In this document: positions 38,703-47,591 of the stretch, one piece after another
Layout: each line of letters starts with the position of its first letter
How positions within the stretch are numbered: the first letter of the stretch is position 1
From: Desulfuromonadales bacterium
Lineage (GTDB): Bacteria > Desulfobacterota > Desulfuromonadia > Geobacterales > Pseudopelobacteraceae
NCBI GenBank assembly: GCA_013377095.1
Contig: JACAAY010000030.1
Coordinates: 1-49,052, forward strand
Length of the DNA stretch: 49,052 nt
Direction of reading: 5' to 3'
Translations under genes and position numbers: made by a program
Notes under the pieces: model-generated
Seen by the model: the letters and a program-made list of their open reading frames with translations, nothing else
Told to the model about the DNA's origin: nothing
Database searches by the model: none

Positions 38703-40849
38703 TTTTTTATCCTTTCAACCGAAATCACACCCTTAACTTTCATGACGGTATTCATGACCTTTTGCAGATGCGCCAGGTCAGCCACGTTCACCTCGAAAAT
38801 ATTCTCGCCCCGTTTATCCACCGTACTCTGGATCAGGGCGCTGACAATGTTTGCCTCGCAGTTGGCGATTGCCAGGGATATTCCGGCCAGGATGCCCTTG
38901 ACATCATGACAGAGCACGCGAATCTTGACCGGTAAGACACTGGTTTTGCCCTTGTTCCAGGTCACATCGATACGCCGCTCAGGATCGTTCTCCAGGGCAA
39001 ACTTGCAATCCGCGGTATGAATGGTAACACCCTTGCCGCGAGTAATAAAACCGATGATCGGATCGCCGGGTAACGGATTGCAGCACTTGCCGAAGCGGAC
39101 CAGAACATCATCCACACCGTTAATCTCAACCGCCTCTGTTGAAGTCTTCTCCCTGAGCTTGCTGGCGGCCCCCTGCCGTGTTTCCTTGCGTTCGGCGCGT
39201 TCGTGTAGTTTTTCATCCGGCAGCAACTTGCCAATGATCTGATTGGGGGTGATCCTGCCGTACCCGACCGCGGCCAGCAGATCATCATCACCGCCAAACC
39301 CGAATTCGCCGGCGATTTTTTTGAACTCCCCGCTCTTCTGGATCTTCTGCAGGTTGACCGAATACTTGCGGAAATCCTTTTCGCAGATTTCCCGGCCCAG
39401 CACGATACTGTGTTTCCGCTCCTCGGTCTTGATCCAGGACCGGATTCGGTTTCGGGCGCGGGAGCTCTTGACGATCTTAAGCCAATCCTTGCTGGGGGTA
39501 TGGTGGGGCGAAGTGATAACCTCGACGATATCGCCATTTTTCAGTTCATACTTGAGCGGCACCAGCTTGCCGTTAACCTTGGCTCCCACGCAACGGTGCC
39601 CCACATCCGAGTGGACCGCATAGGCAAAATCGATCGGCGTGGCTCCCCTGGGGAACGATTTCACATCCCCCTGGGGGGTAAAAACGTAGACCTCCTCGGG
39701 AAACAGCTCAACCTTGACCGAGTCCATGAACTCCCGTGAATCCTGCAGCTCATGTTGCCACTCCAACAGCTGGCGCAGCCAGGAAAAGCGCTTGACATCC
39801 TTCTCGTCGTAGCCCTTGCCCTCCTTATACTTCCAGTGCGCGGCAATTCCGGCATCTGCCACGTTATGCATCTCGTGGCTGCGGATCTGCACCTCCATGC
39901 GGTCACCCTGGGGCCCGATGACCGTCGTGTGCAGCGACTGGTACATGTTTCCCTTGGGCATGGCGATGTAATCCTTGAAACGCCCCGGAATCGGCTTCCA
40001 GGTGGAATGAATCACCCCCAGTACCTCATAGCAGTCGCGCACATCATCCACCAGGATGCGCAGGGCGATCAGATCGTAGATCTCATCCAGTTCCACATTG
40101 CGCGCCATCATCTTGCGATAGATGGAGTAGAGGTGTTTACTGCGACCCGAGACCTCCCCCTTGATGCCGTTCTGGACCAGCTTATCGATAATTATGGCCT
40201 TTACTTCGGCCACATAGGCCTCGCGCTCCCGCTTCTTCAAGGAAATCTTGCGCGCCAGATCAAAATAGATCTCCGGATTGAGATAGCGGAATGAGAGATC
40301 CTCCAGTTCCACCTTGATCCACGAAATCCCCAGCCGGTTGGCGATGGGTGCGTAGATATCCATGGTTTCCTGGGCAATCGCCCGCTGCTTCAGTTCGGGC
40401 TGGAATTCCAGGGTGCGCATATTGTGAAGGCGGTCGGCAAGCTTGACCAGAATAACGCGGATATCAATGGACATGGCCAGCAACATCTTGCGGAAATTCT
40501 CGGCCTGACTCTCTTCCTTGGTTTTAAAATGGATTTTACTGATCTTGGTGACGCCATCCACCAGGGTCGCCACCTCTTCACCGAACATTCCGGTCAGGTC
40601 GGCCATACTGGCAAGGGTATCTTCGATGGTATCGTGCAGAAAACCGGTGATGATGCTGGGTACATCCAGGCGGAGTTCGGCCAGCAGTCCGGCCACCTCC
40701 ATGGGGTGGATAATGTACGGTTCACCCGATAGCCGAGTCTGCCCCTGATGAACCTTGGCGCAGTAGACATAGGCCTTGCGGATAAGGTTCAGGTCAGCTG
40801 TGGGATTGTACGACGCCACCTTGTCGAGGATGTCGTTGAGCCTGATCAT
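38699..40849 (-). CDS. Bifunctional (p)ppGpp synthetase/hydrolase (RelA/SpoT homologue)
   Basis: 716 residues, standard Rel length. Domains in order: HD hydrolase (about 25-190; FLHDTIEDT keeps the metal-binding HD pair), synthetase (about 230-345; RFKDYIAMPKGNMYQSLHTT), TGS (about 390-450; PIDFAYAVHSDVGHRCVGAK), helical region and C-terminal ACT (640-716). Both catalytic halves look intact, so it should make and degrade the alarmone. It is separated from rpoZ upstream by a strong stem-loop, and ridA overlaps its end. Confidence 0.95.
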   Translation of the reverse strand: MIRLNDILDKVASYNPTADLNLIRKAYVYCAKVHQGQTRLSGEPYIIHPMEVAGLLAELRLDVPSIITGFLHDTIEDTLASMADLTGMFGEEVATLVDGVTKISKIHFKTKEESQAENFRKMLLAMSIDIRVILVKLADRLHNMRTLEFQPELKQRAIAQETMDIYAPIANRLGISWIKVELEDLSFRYLNPEIYFDLARKISLKKREREAYVAEVKAIIIDKLVQNGIKGEVSGRSKHLYSIYRKMMARNVELDEIYDLIALRILVDDVRDCYEVLGVIHSTWKPIPGRFKDYIAMPKGNMYQSLHTTVIGPQGDRMEVQIRSHEMHNVADAGIAAHWKYKEGKGYDEKDVKRFSWLRQLLEWQHELQDSREFMDSVKVELFPEEVYVFTPQGDVKSFPRGATPIDFAYAVHSDVGHRCVGAKVNGKLVPLKYELKNGDIVEVITSPHHTPSKDWLKIVKSSRARNRIRSWIKTEERKHSIVLGREICEKDFRKYSVNLQKIQKSGEFKKIAGEFGFGGDDDLLAAVGYGRITPNQIIGKLLPDEKLHERAERKETRQGAASKLREKTSTEAVEINGVDDVLVRFGKCCNPLPGDPIIGFITRGKGVTIHTADCKFALENDPERRIDVTWNKGKTSVLPVKIRVLCHDVKGILAGISLAIANCEANIVSALIQSTVDKRGENIFEVNVADLAHLQKVMNTVMKVKGVISVERIKK

Positions 40850-40901
40850 GTGTCGTTAATCGCCTGAATGAACGGTGGTGGATACTGCGGAGGAAGGAAA
40901 A

Positions 40902-40938
40902 AGGGGAAAAACCCTTTGTAGTGATGGGTTTTTCCCCT
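40902..40938 (-). terminator. Stem-loop terminator between rpoZ and the Rel gene
   Basis: AGGGGAAAAACCC (40902-40914) and GGGTTTTTCCCCT (40926-40938) form a perfect 13-bp stem with an 11-base loop; on the minus strand it is followed by a T-rich run (CCTTTTTCC). It lies 16 bases after the rpoZ stop and implies that the Rel gene is at least partly transcribed separately. Confidence 0.85.
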
Positions 40939-40953
40939 GTTGAGCACATACTG

Positions 40954-41160
40954 TCAGCGATGAAGTTTTTTGTTCATCTCGTAGGTGACTCTGCCGGCCG
41001 CAATCTCGCGTAGCGAGGTCACCACCAGTCGGTTGTTTCTCTGCTCCACCAGTGGCTTGGCCCCCTTGTAGAGTTGCTTGACCCTCTTTGAGGCCAACAT
41101 GACCAGGAGGAAACGATTCTCGACTTTATCAAGACAATCTTCAACAGTTACACGCGCCAT
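40954..41160 (-). CDS. rpoZ: RNA polymerase omega subunit
   Basis: 68 residues. The segment [20 protein letters not shown] and the [25 protein letters not shown] blocks define omega, which binds the beta-prime C-terminus and stabilises the enzyme; in many bacteria it also forms part of a ppGpp site. The gene order yicC-gmk-rpoZ-rel is the classic one. Confidence 0.95.
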   Translation of the reverse strand: MARVTVEDCLDKVENRFLLVMLASKRVKQLYKGAKPLVEQRNNRLVVTSLREIAAGRVTYEMNKKLHR

Positions 41161-41217
41161 ATCGATACTCCTTCCTGCAATGTGTTGAATGGAACAGCAT
41201 TTTTACCCTATTTGTCG

Positions 41218-41826
41218 TCAAATATCAAACAATTTCGCCACCTGACCCATCATTCGAAAGGTTCTGTGATTCTGTGCCAGCACAATGGACGACAATTCTT
41301 CAAAAGCATCCTGAAAGCGATCGTTAATAATAATGTAATCGTACCAGCGCGCCTCCTTGATCTCGTCAGAAGCACGTTTGATACGGCGTTCAATCACCTC
41401 GCGGCTATCGGAGGAGCGATGTTCCAACCGACGGCGCAACTCCTCCATACTGGGGGGCAGGATAAAGACATACACACCCCCCTCGAAACGCTCCTTGAGC
41501 GTCAGCGCGCCCTGACAGTCGATGTCCAGCAACAGATCGACGCCATTTTTGCGAGCATCCTCCAGGGTTTTCAGCGCCGTACCATACAGGTTGCCGTGTA
41601 CCTCTGCCCATTCGGCAAAGGCGTCCTCCTCCACCATGGCCTGAAACTGTTCGGGGGACACGAAACAGTAATCCTCGCCATCCACCTCGCCCGAGCGAGG
41701 CGGTCGGGTGGTATAGCTGACCGACTCCCGCATGGCGGGGAAGCGCTTGCGCAGCTCGTGGCAGAGAGTTGTTTTGCCCGCTCCGGAGGGGGCGGAGATG
41801 ATCATGATCAGACCTTCACGTTTCAT
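41218..41826 (-). CDS. gmk: Guanylate kinase
   Basis: 202 residues. The P-loop SAPSGAGKTTL is at about 8-18. The GMP-binding region SVSYTTRPPRSGEVDGEDYC, FAEWAEVHGNLYGT and the lid IERRIKRASDE follow. It phosphorylates GMP to GDP and lies between yicC and rpoZ in the same direction. Confidence 0.96.
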   Translation of the reverse strand: MKREGLIMIISAPSGAGKTTLCHELRKRFPAMRESVSYTTRPPRSGEVDGEDYCFVSPEQFQAMVEEDAFAEWAEVHGNLYGTALKTLEDARKNGVDLLLDIDCQGALTLKERFEGGVYVFILPPSMEELRRRLEHRSSDSREVIERRIKRASDEIKEARWYDYIIINDRFQDAFEELSSIVLAQNHRTFRMMGQVAKLFDI

Positions 41827-41883
41827 GAAAAACCTTTCGTAATTGGGGACTGGGGACCAGGGACTTGAGACCGTTAACCGCCC

Positions 41884-42762
41884 TTACTCCACGTTCTGCA
41901 CCTGTTCGCGCATCTTCTCCATCTCGGCTTTGATACGGATAACCAGCGAGGTTACCTCGGCATCACTGGATTTTGAGCCGATGGTGTTGATTTCGCGATT
42001 CATCTCCTGCATCAGAAAATCCAACTTGCGCCCCACCGGTTCGTCCGTCCTCAACGCCTCGTCGAACTGATCGAAGTGGCTGGCAAGCCGCACCAGTTCC
42101 TCGGTCACGTCACAGCGGTCCGCCATCAGCGCCACCTCCTGGGCCAACCGGGTCGGATCAATCTCAACCCCCTCCAGCAGCTGATCCAGACGCAATTTCA
42201 GCTTCAGACGATACTCACTGACCACCTGGGGCGAACGTTCACCGATGCGCTCAACCCACTCGGCAACCTGCACCCGGCGGGCAGTCAGGTCGCTCAGCAG
42301 CGCCTCTCCCTCACGGCAGCGCATGGCTTCAATGGCAGAAACCGCCGACTGCACGGCGGACATGAGCTGGGGCAGGCACTCATTCTCCTCCACCACGGCA
42401 ACCGTATCCCGCAGCACCCCCTTCTGGGCCAGAATCATCCCCAGAGAGGGCTGTTCCTCCATACCCAGATCGGCGGACAGAGTGCGCAGCAACTCGGCAT
42501 AGCCTCTGGCCAGCAACAGGTCGGGCTGGGGCATGGCAGCAACCCCACCGGCCTCCTCCCACTGGATGTACGCATCGATCTTGCCGCGCTTGAGGGAATT
42601 GGACAGCGCTTTCTTGACATCGTTCTCCAACGCCAGGAAACCGCGTGGCATGCGTACCGAAACTTCTCCATAGCGATGGTTGACCGAACGGATCTCCACC
42701 GTAAAACGCCCCTGCTCTGCAGAAGCCTCACCTTTTCCGAATCCCGTCATGCTTTTAATCAT
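41884..42762 (-). CDS. YicC-family endoribonuclease/stress protein
   Basis: 292 residues from the ATG at 42762, giving the conserved start MIKSMTGFGKGE; an AAGGAG lies 12 bases upstream and directly abuts the alternative ATG at 42774. The family-typical RSVNHRYGEVSVRMPRGFLA, DITEE-like DRCDVTEELVRLASH and QEMNREINTIGSKSSDAEVT are intact. YicC proteins are metal-dependent endoribonucleases in E. coli (established for the family). First gene of the gmk-rpoZ group. Confidence 0.92.
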   Translation of the reverse strand: MIKSMTGFGKGEASAEQGRFTVEIRSVNHRYGEVSVRMPRGFLALENDVKKALSNSLKRGKIDAYIQWEEAGGVAAMPQPDLLLARGYAELLRTLSADLGMEEQPSLGMILAQKGVLRDTVAVVEENECLPQLMSAVQSAVSAIEAMRCREGEALLSDLTARRVQVAEWVERIGERSPQVVSEYRLKLKLRLDQLLEGVEIDPTRLAQEVALMADRCDVTEELVRLASHFDQFDEALRTDEPVGRKLDFLMQEMNREINTIGSKSSDAEVTSLVIRIKAEMEKMREQVQNVE

Positions 42763-42842
42763 GTATGTACTCATCTCCTTGCATGCGCCACCGCCTTTGA
42801 CATAACGCACTTGTCAGGTATTGTCCATAGCTTTAAGCCGGT

Positions 42843-42924
42843 GCAAACCAACTGTCGCAGCGCTGCGTTATTGACGGCCAGCAGAAGTAGCGGGAAACTG
42901 CAGACGAGTTCCCCGTTGGTTTGC
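42843..42924 (-). other. Structured inverted-repeat element downstream of the HU gene
   Basis: GCAAACCAAC (42843-42852) pairs with GTTGGTTTGC (42915-42924), which touches the HU stop codon. Inside are a 12-base palindrome CGCAGCGCTGCG (42856-42867) and AACT...AGTT (42896-42910). Together they can form a closed three-arm structure of 82 bases. It may be a terminator-like or REP-like element. The remaining gap up to yicC holds no gene. Confidence 0.45.
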
Positions 42925-43239
42925 CTACTTCTTCTTGGCCGGAGTTTTTGCCGCTGCCTTGACCGGTTTGGGATTCAGATCCTTGAGGGCCTTGCCCGGT
43001 GTGAATTTGCCGTTGGTCTTGGCGGCAATCTTGATGGCTTTGCCGGTCTGGGGGTTCCTGCCGGTGCGGGCGGCGCGGGCCACCGCACTGAAGGTGCCGA
43101 ATCCGACCAGGGCTATCTTATCGTTGGCTTTCAGAGCGGCTATGGTTTCTGCAATAAAGGTGTTGAGAGCTCTTTCCGCCTGGGCTTTGGTCAGTTCCGC
43201 ACCGTCAGCTATCTTTGCAACGAGATCCGATTTATTCAT
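42925..43239 (-). CDS. HU-family DNA-binding protein
   Basis: 104 residues from the ATG at 43239 (GGGGAGGG 3-4 bases upstream). The core [40 protein letters not shown], and [20 protein letters not shown] is a standard HU/IHF fold with the DNA-bending arm. A basic Lys/Ala/Pro tail ([14 protein letters not shown]) extends it, as in several deltaproteobacterial HU proteins. The 247 bases upstream contain no gene. Confidence 0.94.
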   Translation of the reverse strand: MNKSDLVAKIADGAELTKAQAERALNTFIAETIAALKANDKIALVGFGTFSAVARAARTGRNPQTGKAIKIAAKTNGKFTPGKALKDLNPKPVKAAAKTPAKKK

Positions 43240-43486
43240 ACACCCTCCCCTATTTTTCATTTCTTATATACGCAGCCATGATGAAAGTCCATTCATTCAT
43301 ATCCCTGCTGCGGACGGCATAGAAGCACGTGCCGGGAAAAGGTGTGACTCGCTGTCACGTTAGCTTGAAATACGTATGTTTTCAACAGTGCAACGTTGTA
43401 AAACATCTCGCACTCATTCTTAGCTGGAAAGAGAGACAAGAACCAGCAACTTCCTTGGGATAGATAATGAAACTGCCCATTCTACA

Positions 43487-44185
43487 TCAGGACAGATCAA
43501 ACATCAGTAACTCAGCCTTTTCAAGTCCTGTGACTACCACCCGCTTCTCCTCACTGAAGGCAGCTCCGTCACCCTGTTCAAGTTCGTGACCATTCACCGA
43601 GACCGTGCCGCGCACGACCTGCACCCAGACGTGCCGGCCTGATGGCAGAGTTTGGACAACCGCTTCTCCCGCCTCCAGCAGAGCCGCATACAGGTTTGCA
43701 TCCTGATGAATCGTGACGGAACCTTCACGACCATCCTGAGATGCGATCAACCTTAAAACACCCCGTTTCTCTTTGTCAGGGAAGTATTTCTGTTCATATC
43801 CCGGCATGAGTCCATCCTTGTCCGGAAATATCCAGATTTGGAGAAAATGAACCGGATCGTTCTTTGAGTGGTTGAATTCACTATGGGTTATGCCGGTGCC
43901 GGCACTCATGCGCTGCACCTCGCCTGGGCGGATGATCGAACCGTTACCCATACTGTCCCGGTGCTCCAACGCACCTTCCAGGACAGCGGAGATGATCTCC
44001 ATATCCCGATGGGGATGAGTGGGAAAACCCATTCCCGGCTGAACCCGGTCCTCGTTGATGACTCGCAACGACCGAAACCCCATCTGCTGCGGGTCATGGT
44101 AATTGGCAAAGGAAAAGGTGTGATAGGTGTTCAGCCAACCATGATCAGCATGTCCACGTTCGTTGGCTTTTCTTATGCGTACCAT
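43487..44185 (-). CDS. Pirin-family bicupin protein
   Basis: 232 residues. The pirin metal site is seen in FPTHPHRDMEIISAVLEG (two His) and SAGTGITHSEFNHS (His and Glu downstream). The C-terminal second cupin ends GDGAAFSEEKRVVVTGL. E. coli YhhW of this type has quercetin 2,3-dioxygenase activity; the natural substrate is unknown. AAGGAGG lies 7 bases before the ATG. It is 20 bases downstream of... the Nudix gene ends at 44206 in the same strand, but pirin is downstream of it, so the two form one transcription unit. Confidence 0.9.
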   Translation of the reverse strand: MVRIRKANERGHADHGWLNTYHTFSFANYHDPQQMGFRSLRVINEDRVQPGMGFPTHPHRDMEIISAVLEGALEHRDSMGNGSIIRPGEVQRMSAGTGITHSEFNHSKNDPVHFLQIWIFPDKDGLMPGYEQKYFPDKEKRGVLRLIASQDGREGSVTIHQDANLYAALLEAGEAVVQTLPSGRHVWVQVVRGTVSVNGHELEQGDGAAFSEEKRVVVTGLEKAELLMFDLS

Positions 44186-44205
44186 TGTCGTGCCTCCTTG
44201 TATGG

Positions 44206-44799
44206 TTAACGATCAGAATCGATCGTTGTGTTGACTGTTTTGTTGAAATTGCGCAGCAGGCGGTAGGTTAATCCCCACAGGGGCTGAGCTTTGTCATCAA
44301 CGAGCCGCAACGCCGGGAACCGCCGCATCCGATTCTTGAATATGAAATCCACATGGGTGCGTCGAGCCGGGTTGGTGAACTCCCGGACGGGAACCCAGAA
44401 GGCGTCGGCAACTTCACGGACATCAGGGGACAGAAACGGATGCTGGTGGACCGCGTAGACAAAGCAGGAAACGACCATCTGCAACCCCCCGGGTGCAATG
44501 TCATCAAGGCGCCCTAAATAATGTGCGCCAGTAAGATCCAGTCCAAGTTCTTCCCATGTTTCCCGCTCCGCGGTATGCCTCGGGCTCTTGTCGCCTGCTT
44601 CAGCTCTCCCGCCAGGCAAACAGATATGTCCTGACCAGTAATCGTTTTCGTTGGTTGATCGTTCAACAAACAGGATGCTCGGCCCGCTGTGCAGATCCTC
44701 CATGATCAGGGAGACTGCAGCCTGTACGCGTTCACCCGGCTCTATGATGTGAGCCGGGTGGCTGTTTAACGCCATACTGATGGTGTGAAACCGTTCCAT
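44206..44799 (-). CDS. Nudix hydrolase, probable CoA pyrophosphatase
   Basis: 197 residues. The Nudix box is GGRAEAGDKSPRHTAERETW followed by EELGLDL, with the metal-binding Glu residues present. The preceding ICLPGGR and the LGRLDDIAPGG segment match the CoA-diphosphatase (NudL/YeaB) subgroup, which cleaves CoA to phosphopantetheine and 3',5'-ADP. AAGGA lies 9-12 bases before the ATG at 44799; another ATG is at 44775. It precedes the pirin gene by 20 bases. Confidence 0.87.
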   Translation of the reverse strand: MERFHTISMALNSHPAHIIEPGERVQAAVSLIMEDLHSGPSILFVERSTNENDYWSGHICLPGGRAEAGDKSPRHTAERETWEELGLDLTGAHYLGRLDDIAPGGLQMVVSCFVYAVHQHPFLSPDVREVADAFWVPVREFTNPARRTHVDFIFKNRMRRFPALRLVDDKAQPLWGLTYRLLRNFNKTVNTTIDSDR

Positions 44800-44844
44800 A
44801 AAAACCTGTCCTTACAAGCTGTGCTACCGGATCCAAGACCGCTT

Positions 44845-45438
44845 CTACAACTTTTTAATCATCTCGATTTCCAGGGTGATGGTCACCTCTTCTCCCACGG
44901 CAACCCCTCCGGTTTCAAGCACCGCATTCCAGACCAGGCCGAAATCCTTGCGATTGATCTTGGTCGTGGCAGTGGCGCCTTTCCTGAAATTTCCCCAGGG
45001 GTCTTTGCTCTCTTTCGTGGGCCCTTCCACATCAAGCACCACCTGCCTGGTAACGCCGTGCAGGGTCAGGTCGCCGGTGACTTTCAGTTTGTCCTTGCCG
45101 GCCTTGGCCACTTTCTTGGATACGAAGGTCATAGTTGGATATTTGGCCACATCGAAAAAATCGGCGCTGCGCAGATGGTCATCCCGTTTCTTGACATTGG
45201 TGTTGATGGAATTGGTGTCGATGGTGACCTCAACCTTCGACTTGGTGATGTCCTTGTCGTTGATTTCAACGACCCCGGTGTGCTTGTCGAAACTGCCCTT
45301 CACGTTCGATACCATGAGATGTTTTACCTTGAAGCCGACATTGGAGTGATCCGGGTCGATGGTCCAGGTTGTGGCAGATGCAAAGGCTGGTAGCGCCAGG
45401 GCAACAATGGTAGCGGTAGATGCGATAAGCTTTTTCAT
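44845..45438 (-). CDS. YceI-family periplasmic lipid-binding protein
   Basis: 197 residues. Signal peptide 1-22 (MKKLIASTATIVALALPAFA SA region). The mature lipocalin-like fold shows TWTIDPDHSNVGFKVKHLMV, VKGSFDKHTGVVEI, HLRSADFFDVAKYPTMTFVS and NRKDFGLVWN, all typical of YceI. Members bind isoprenoid chains or amphiphiles in the periplasm. AAGGAG is 8 bases before the ATG. The upstream region holds an 18-bp operator-like sequence also seen before the MarR gene. Confidence 0.94.
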   Translation of the reverse strand: MKKLIASTATIVALALPAFASATTWTIDPDHSNVGFKVKHLMVSNVKGSFDKHTGVVEINDKDITKSKVEVTIDTNSINTNVKKRDDHLRSADFFDVAKYPTMTFVSKKVAKAGKDKLKVTGDLTLHGVTRQVVLDVEGPTKESKDPWGNFRKGATATTKINRKDFGLVWNAVLETGGVAVGEEVTITLEIEMIKKL

Positions 45439-45463
45439 GATGTTTCTCCTTAAGTTTCGAAAT

Positions 45464-45481
45464 TAGTTTGATATTGAACTA
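45464..45481. promoter_or_regulatory. Candidate MarR operator upstream of yceI
   Basis: TAGTTTGATATTGAACTA is an imperfect inverted repeat (seven of nine positions pair). The half-site TAGTTTGAT recurs, inverted, at 45979-45995 before the MarR gene. It lies 26 bases upstream of the yceI start codon. Confidence 0.5.
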
Positions 45482-45505
45482 TCTGTTTAAAAAAAAGCTG
45501 CTGCT

Positions 45506-45949
45506 TCACTCCCCTCCTTTCAACCCAAGTTTTTTGCAGAGGCTGCCCAGAAGCTCCTGCTCGTTCTCGCTCAGCGCAGCCATCTCCCTGACAATCGAGG
45601 CTTCAATATCAGCAAATACCTCGGCAATCAGAGTCGTCCCCGCATCGGTCAGATGAATGGTCACATAACGCCGGTCTTCGTTATCACGTTCTCGCCTGAC
45701 CAGGTTCTGCTTCTCAAGGTTATCGATCACCAGGGTGATGTTTCCTGTGCTCTTGAGAATTTTGGTGGCGATGTCACGCTGGCACAGCGGCCCTTTATGG
45801 TAGAGAGCTTCCAGCACGCCAAACTGGCTGATGGTGAGCTTTGGTGTTGCCAACACGCGATGAACCCTGACGGTGACCGATTCTGCCGCCCTCATCAACT
45901 TGGTGTAGGTAGTGAGAGATCGGTATGTTTCATTGGTTGCAGGTTTCAT
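45506..45949 (-). CDS. MarR-family transcriptional regulator
   Basis: 147 residues from the ATG at 45949; the frame is open further upstream through an operator-like site, so the shorter start is chosen although its ribosome site is weak. The winged helix covers about 40-110: LTISQFGVLEALYHKGPLCQ, STGNITLVIDNLEKQNLVRR, with wing RDNEDRRYVTIHLT. The end EQELLGSLCKKLGLK is typical. It precedes yceI and probably represses itself and yceI. The ligand is unknown. Confidence 0.9.
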   Translation of the reverse strand: MKPATNETYRSLTTYTKLMRAAESVTVRVHRVLATPKLTISQFGVLEALYHKGPLCQRDIATKILKSTGNITLVIDNLEKQNLVRRERDNEDRRYVTIHLTDAGTTLIAEVFADIEASIVREMAALSENEQELLGSLCKKLGLKGGE

Positions 45950-45978
45950 TTCACTCACGCTTTTATTCAACGTTATAC

Positions 45979-45995
45979 TATTTAACATCAAACTA
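45979..45995. promoter_or_regulatory. Candidate MarR operator upstream of the marR-type gene
   Basis: TATTTAACATCAAACTA contains ATCAAACTA, the inverted half-site of the yceI operator candidate at 45464-45481. It lies 30 bases before the MarR start codon, as expected for autoregulation. Confidence 0.45.
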
Positions 45996-46411
45996 TATTG
46001 TTCAACAAAAAGAGTCAAGAACATATTTTGCCGCCTGAGAGAGTGAAAGGTCGGATTGCCGCCACCAAGCGCGGATGGCATTGGTCACGTAACAACAACA
46101 TGCTGTTTCTTTTGGCCATTTATAATCTGTTTTGACTTGACAGCACACCTGATTATTTTTTGATCATTCCAGAAAGAGTGACGCAGTTTTCCTAACTTGC
46201 TATACTCCGTTCACAGCTTATCAAGTAAAAATGTGGATAACTCATGACCGTTGACCGCGCCCTTTTTGCATTACACCCGGAAATGTAGTCGCCACGCGGT
46301 ACCTCCGTACAATCTGGTGTTATATTTCTTATTTTTGAGTTGACGAACGCACCAGGTGTGCTCTTCGTTCAGCTGACGCACCATTGCCATTATCGTCACA
46401 TCAGGATTCCC
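45996..46411. other. Intergenic region without recognised gene
   Basis: About 400 AT-rich bases between the MarR regulator and the membrane-protein gene. Possible sigma70-type elements (for example TTGACTTGACAGC near 46132) are present, but no tRNA, palindrome or conserved reading frame could be supported. Confidence 0.3.
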
Positions 46412-47017
46412 ATGACCGCATTCCCACTTTCCGACCACATTTTCGACCTGGTCCCGTCAACATCAATCATGCTGCCAGTGCTAAAGCTCTTCCTGCTACC
46501 CGTCGGGGGCGGCATCCCTGCCGGTGTTTTGCTCGCACAGGTCAAGGGCCTGGCCTGGCCCATCACCACACTGCTCTACCTGGTATCGGATGTTGTCCTG
46601 GCCCTTGCCTTTGAACCGATCCTCCGGCTGGTCGCAACGTTGTGCGGGAAAATCCCATTCCTGGCCCGTCTCAGCACCGTTTTAAAAACCGCGACTGCTC
46701 GAAGCGTGACTCATTTTAGCGGCACCGGTGCAGGCCCCATTACGCTCGTTATGATTGCCTTTGGTGTTGATCCGATGACCGGTCGCGCCTCGGCACTCGC
46801 TGCCGGCCACGGATTCCTGGCCGGCTGGGCCTTTGCCATCGTTGGAGACATGCTCTATTTCGCCGTCATCGCACTCACGACGTTGCGCCTGAACTCCTAC
46901 TTTCGAGACCCAAACACCACCATGATGATCGTCCTTGGTGCCATGTTCGGCGTGCCCATCCTGGTACGCTACGTTCGGTCCATACGATTACGCCATCAAG
47001 CAGCTGAATTGGAGTGA
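46412..47017 (+). CDS. Predicted integral membrane protein
   Basis: 201 residues from the ATG at 46412; the frame is open back to 46340 but the upstream part looks non-coding. Four to five hydrophobic stretches: MLPVLKLFLLPVGGGIPAGV, ITTLLYLVSDVVLALAFEPI, GAGPITLVMIAFGVDP, GFLAGWAFAIVGDMLYFAVI and MMIVLGAMFGVPILV. The arrangement (Gly-Pro re-entrant-like turns) resembles small export-type membrane proteins, but no family is recognised with confidence. A decayed coding stretch and the MscS gene follow. Confidence 0.65.
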   Translation: MTAFPLSDHIFDLVPSTSIMLPVLKLFLLPVGGGIPAGVLLAQVKGLAWPITTLLYLVSDVVLALAFEPILRLVATLCGKIPFLARLSTVLKTATARSVTHFSGTGAGPITLVMIAFGVDPMTGRASALAAGHGFLAGWAFAIVGDMLYFAVIALTTLRLNSYFRDPNTTMMIVLGAMFGVPILVRYVRSIRLRHQAAELE

Positions 47018-47021
47018 TTGA

Positions 47022-47566
47022 GAGCTTAACCCGGTTGGCCTGAAGGCACATTTCAACCGAATTTTTTACCGCCTTGACGAACGCCTCACCTTTGCCCCCC
47101 TGCGCAACGCACTGCTGGCAACCGTCTCCGCCCCGCTGATTTGTGTCTACCTCGAAAAGCATCAGGGAATACTGGAAGGACAACGGATGGCGGTCACTCA
47201 TACCAGAGGCGATGTTAGCCAAGACCGAGGAATTACACCGGGAGAGGCTGCTCTCTAACAAGCCGGGGAATTTGCTGGAGAGTCTGCAGTTTTCTGATAA
47301 ACTGCAGACAGTGTGCAGCTTCCAAGGTTTTTTGAAAATTCGGGCTTTGCTTCCATGAATGCAGCAAAGAAGGTTACAACGCCCTGGAATCCCTACACAA
47401 TAATCTTGCCCATGGCCAGGAAATACCGGCGCCAATTGACCGGCTCGTCATCCATAAACCGCTTCTGAAAGCAGTCGCAAGTCGGCCATTTGCGGCGCTG
47501 GTTTTCCCCCGAACAGGAATGCCACATGCATTATTGTCTGATGCAGACGTCCAGCAACTCGTTTGA
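47022..47566 (+). pseudogene. Decayed coding stretch in three frames
   Basis: Three successive frames without stops look protein-like. 47022-47258 reads FNRIFYRLDERLTFAPLRNA. 47143-47358 (GTG start) reads REYWKDNGWRSLIPEAML, LSNKPGNLLESLQFSDKLQT. 47350-47566 reads YNALESLHNNLAHGQEIPAP then ASRPFAALVFPRTGMPHALL and ends DADVQQLV. The LLESLQFSDK...LHNNLAHGQEI series suggests one former gene broken by frameshifts; I recall the same order in proteins with an uncharacterised helical domain and CBS domains, but this is not certain. Confidence 0.4.
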
Positions 47567-47591
47567 CCTTCCAGAGAGAATAGGATCTGCA

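Noticed and set aside
41840..41880. GGGGACTGGGGACCAGGGACT between gmk and yicC as a tandem-repeat element
   Set aside because: It is a short low-complexity stretch; too few repeats to call an element.
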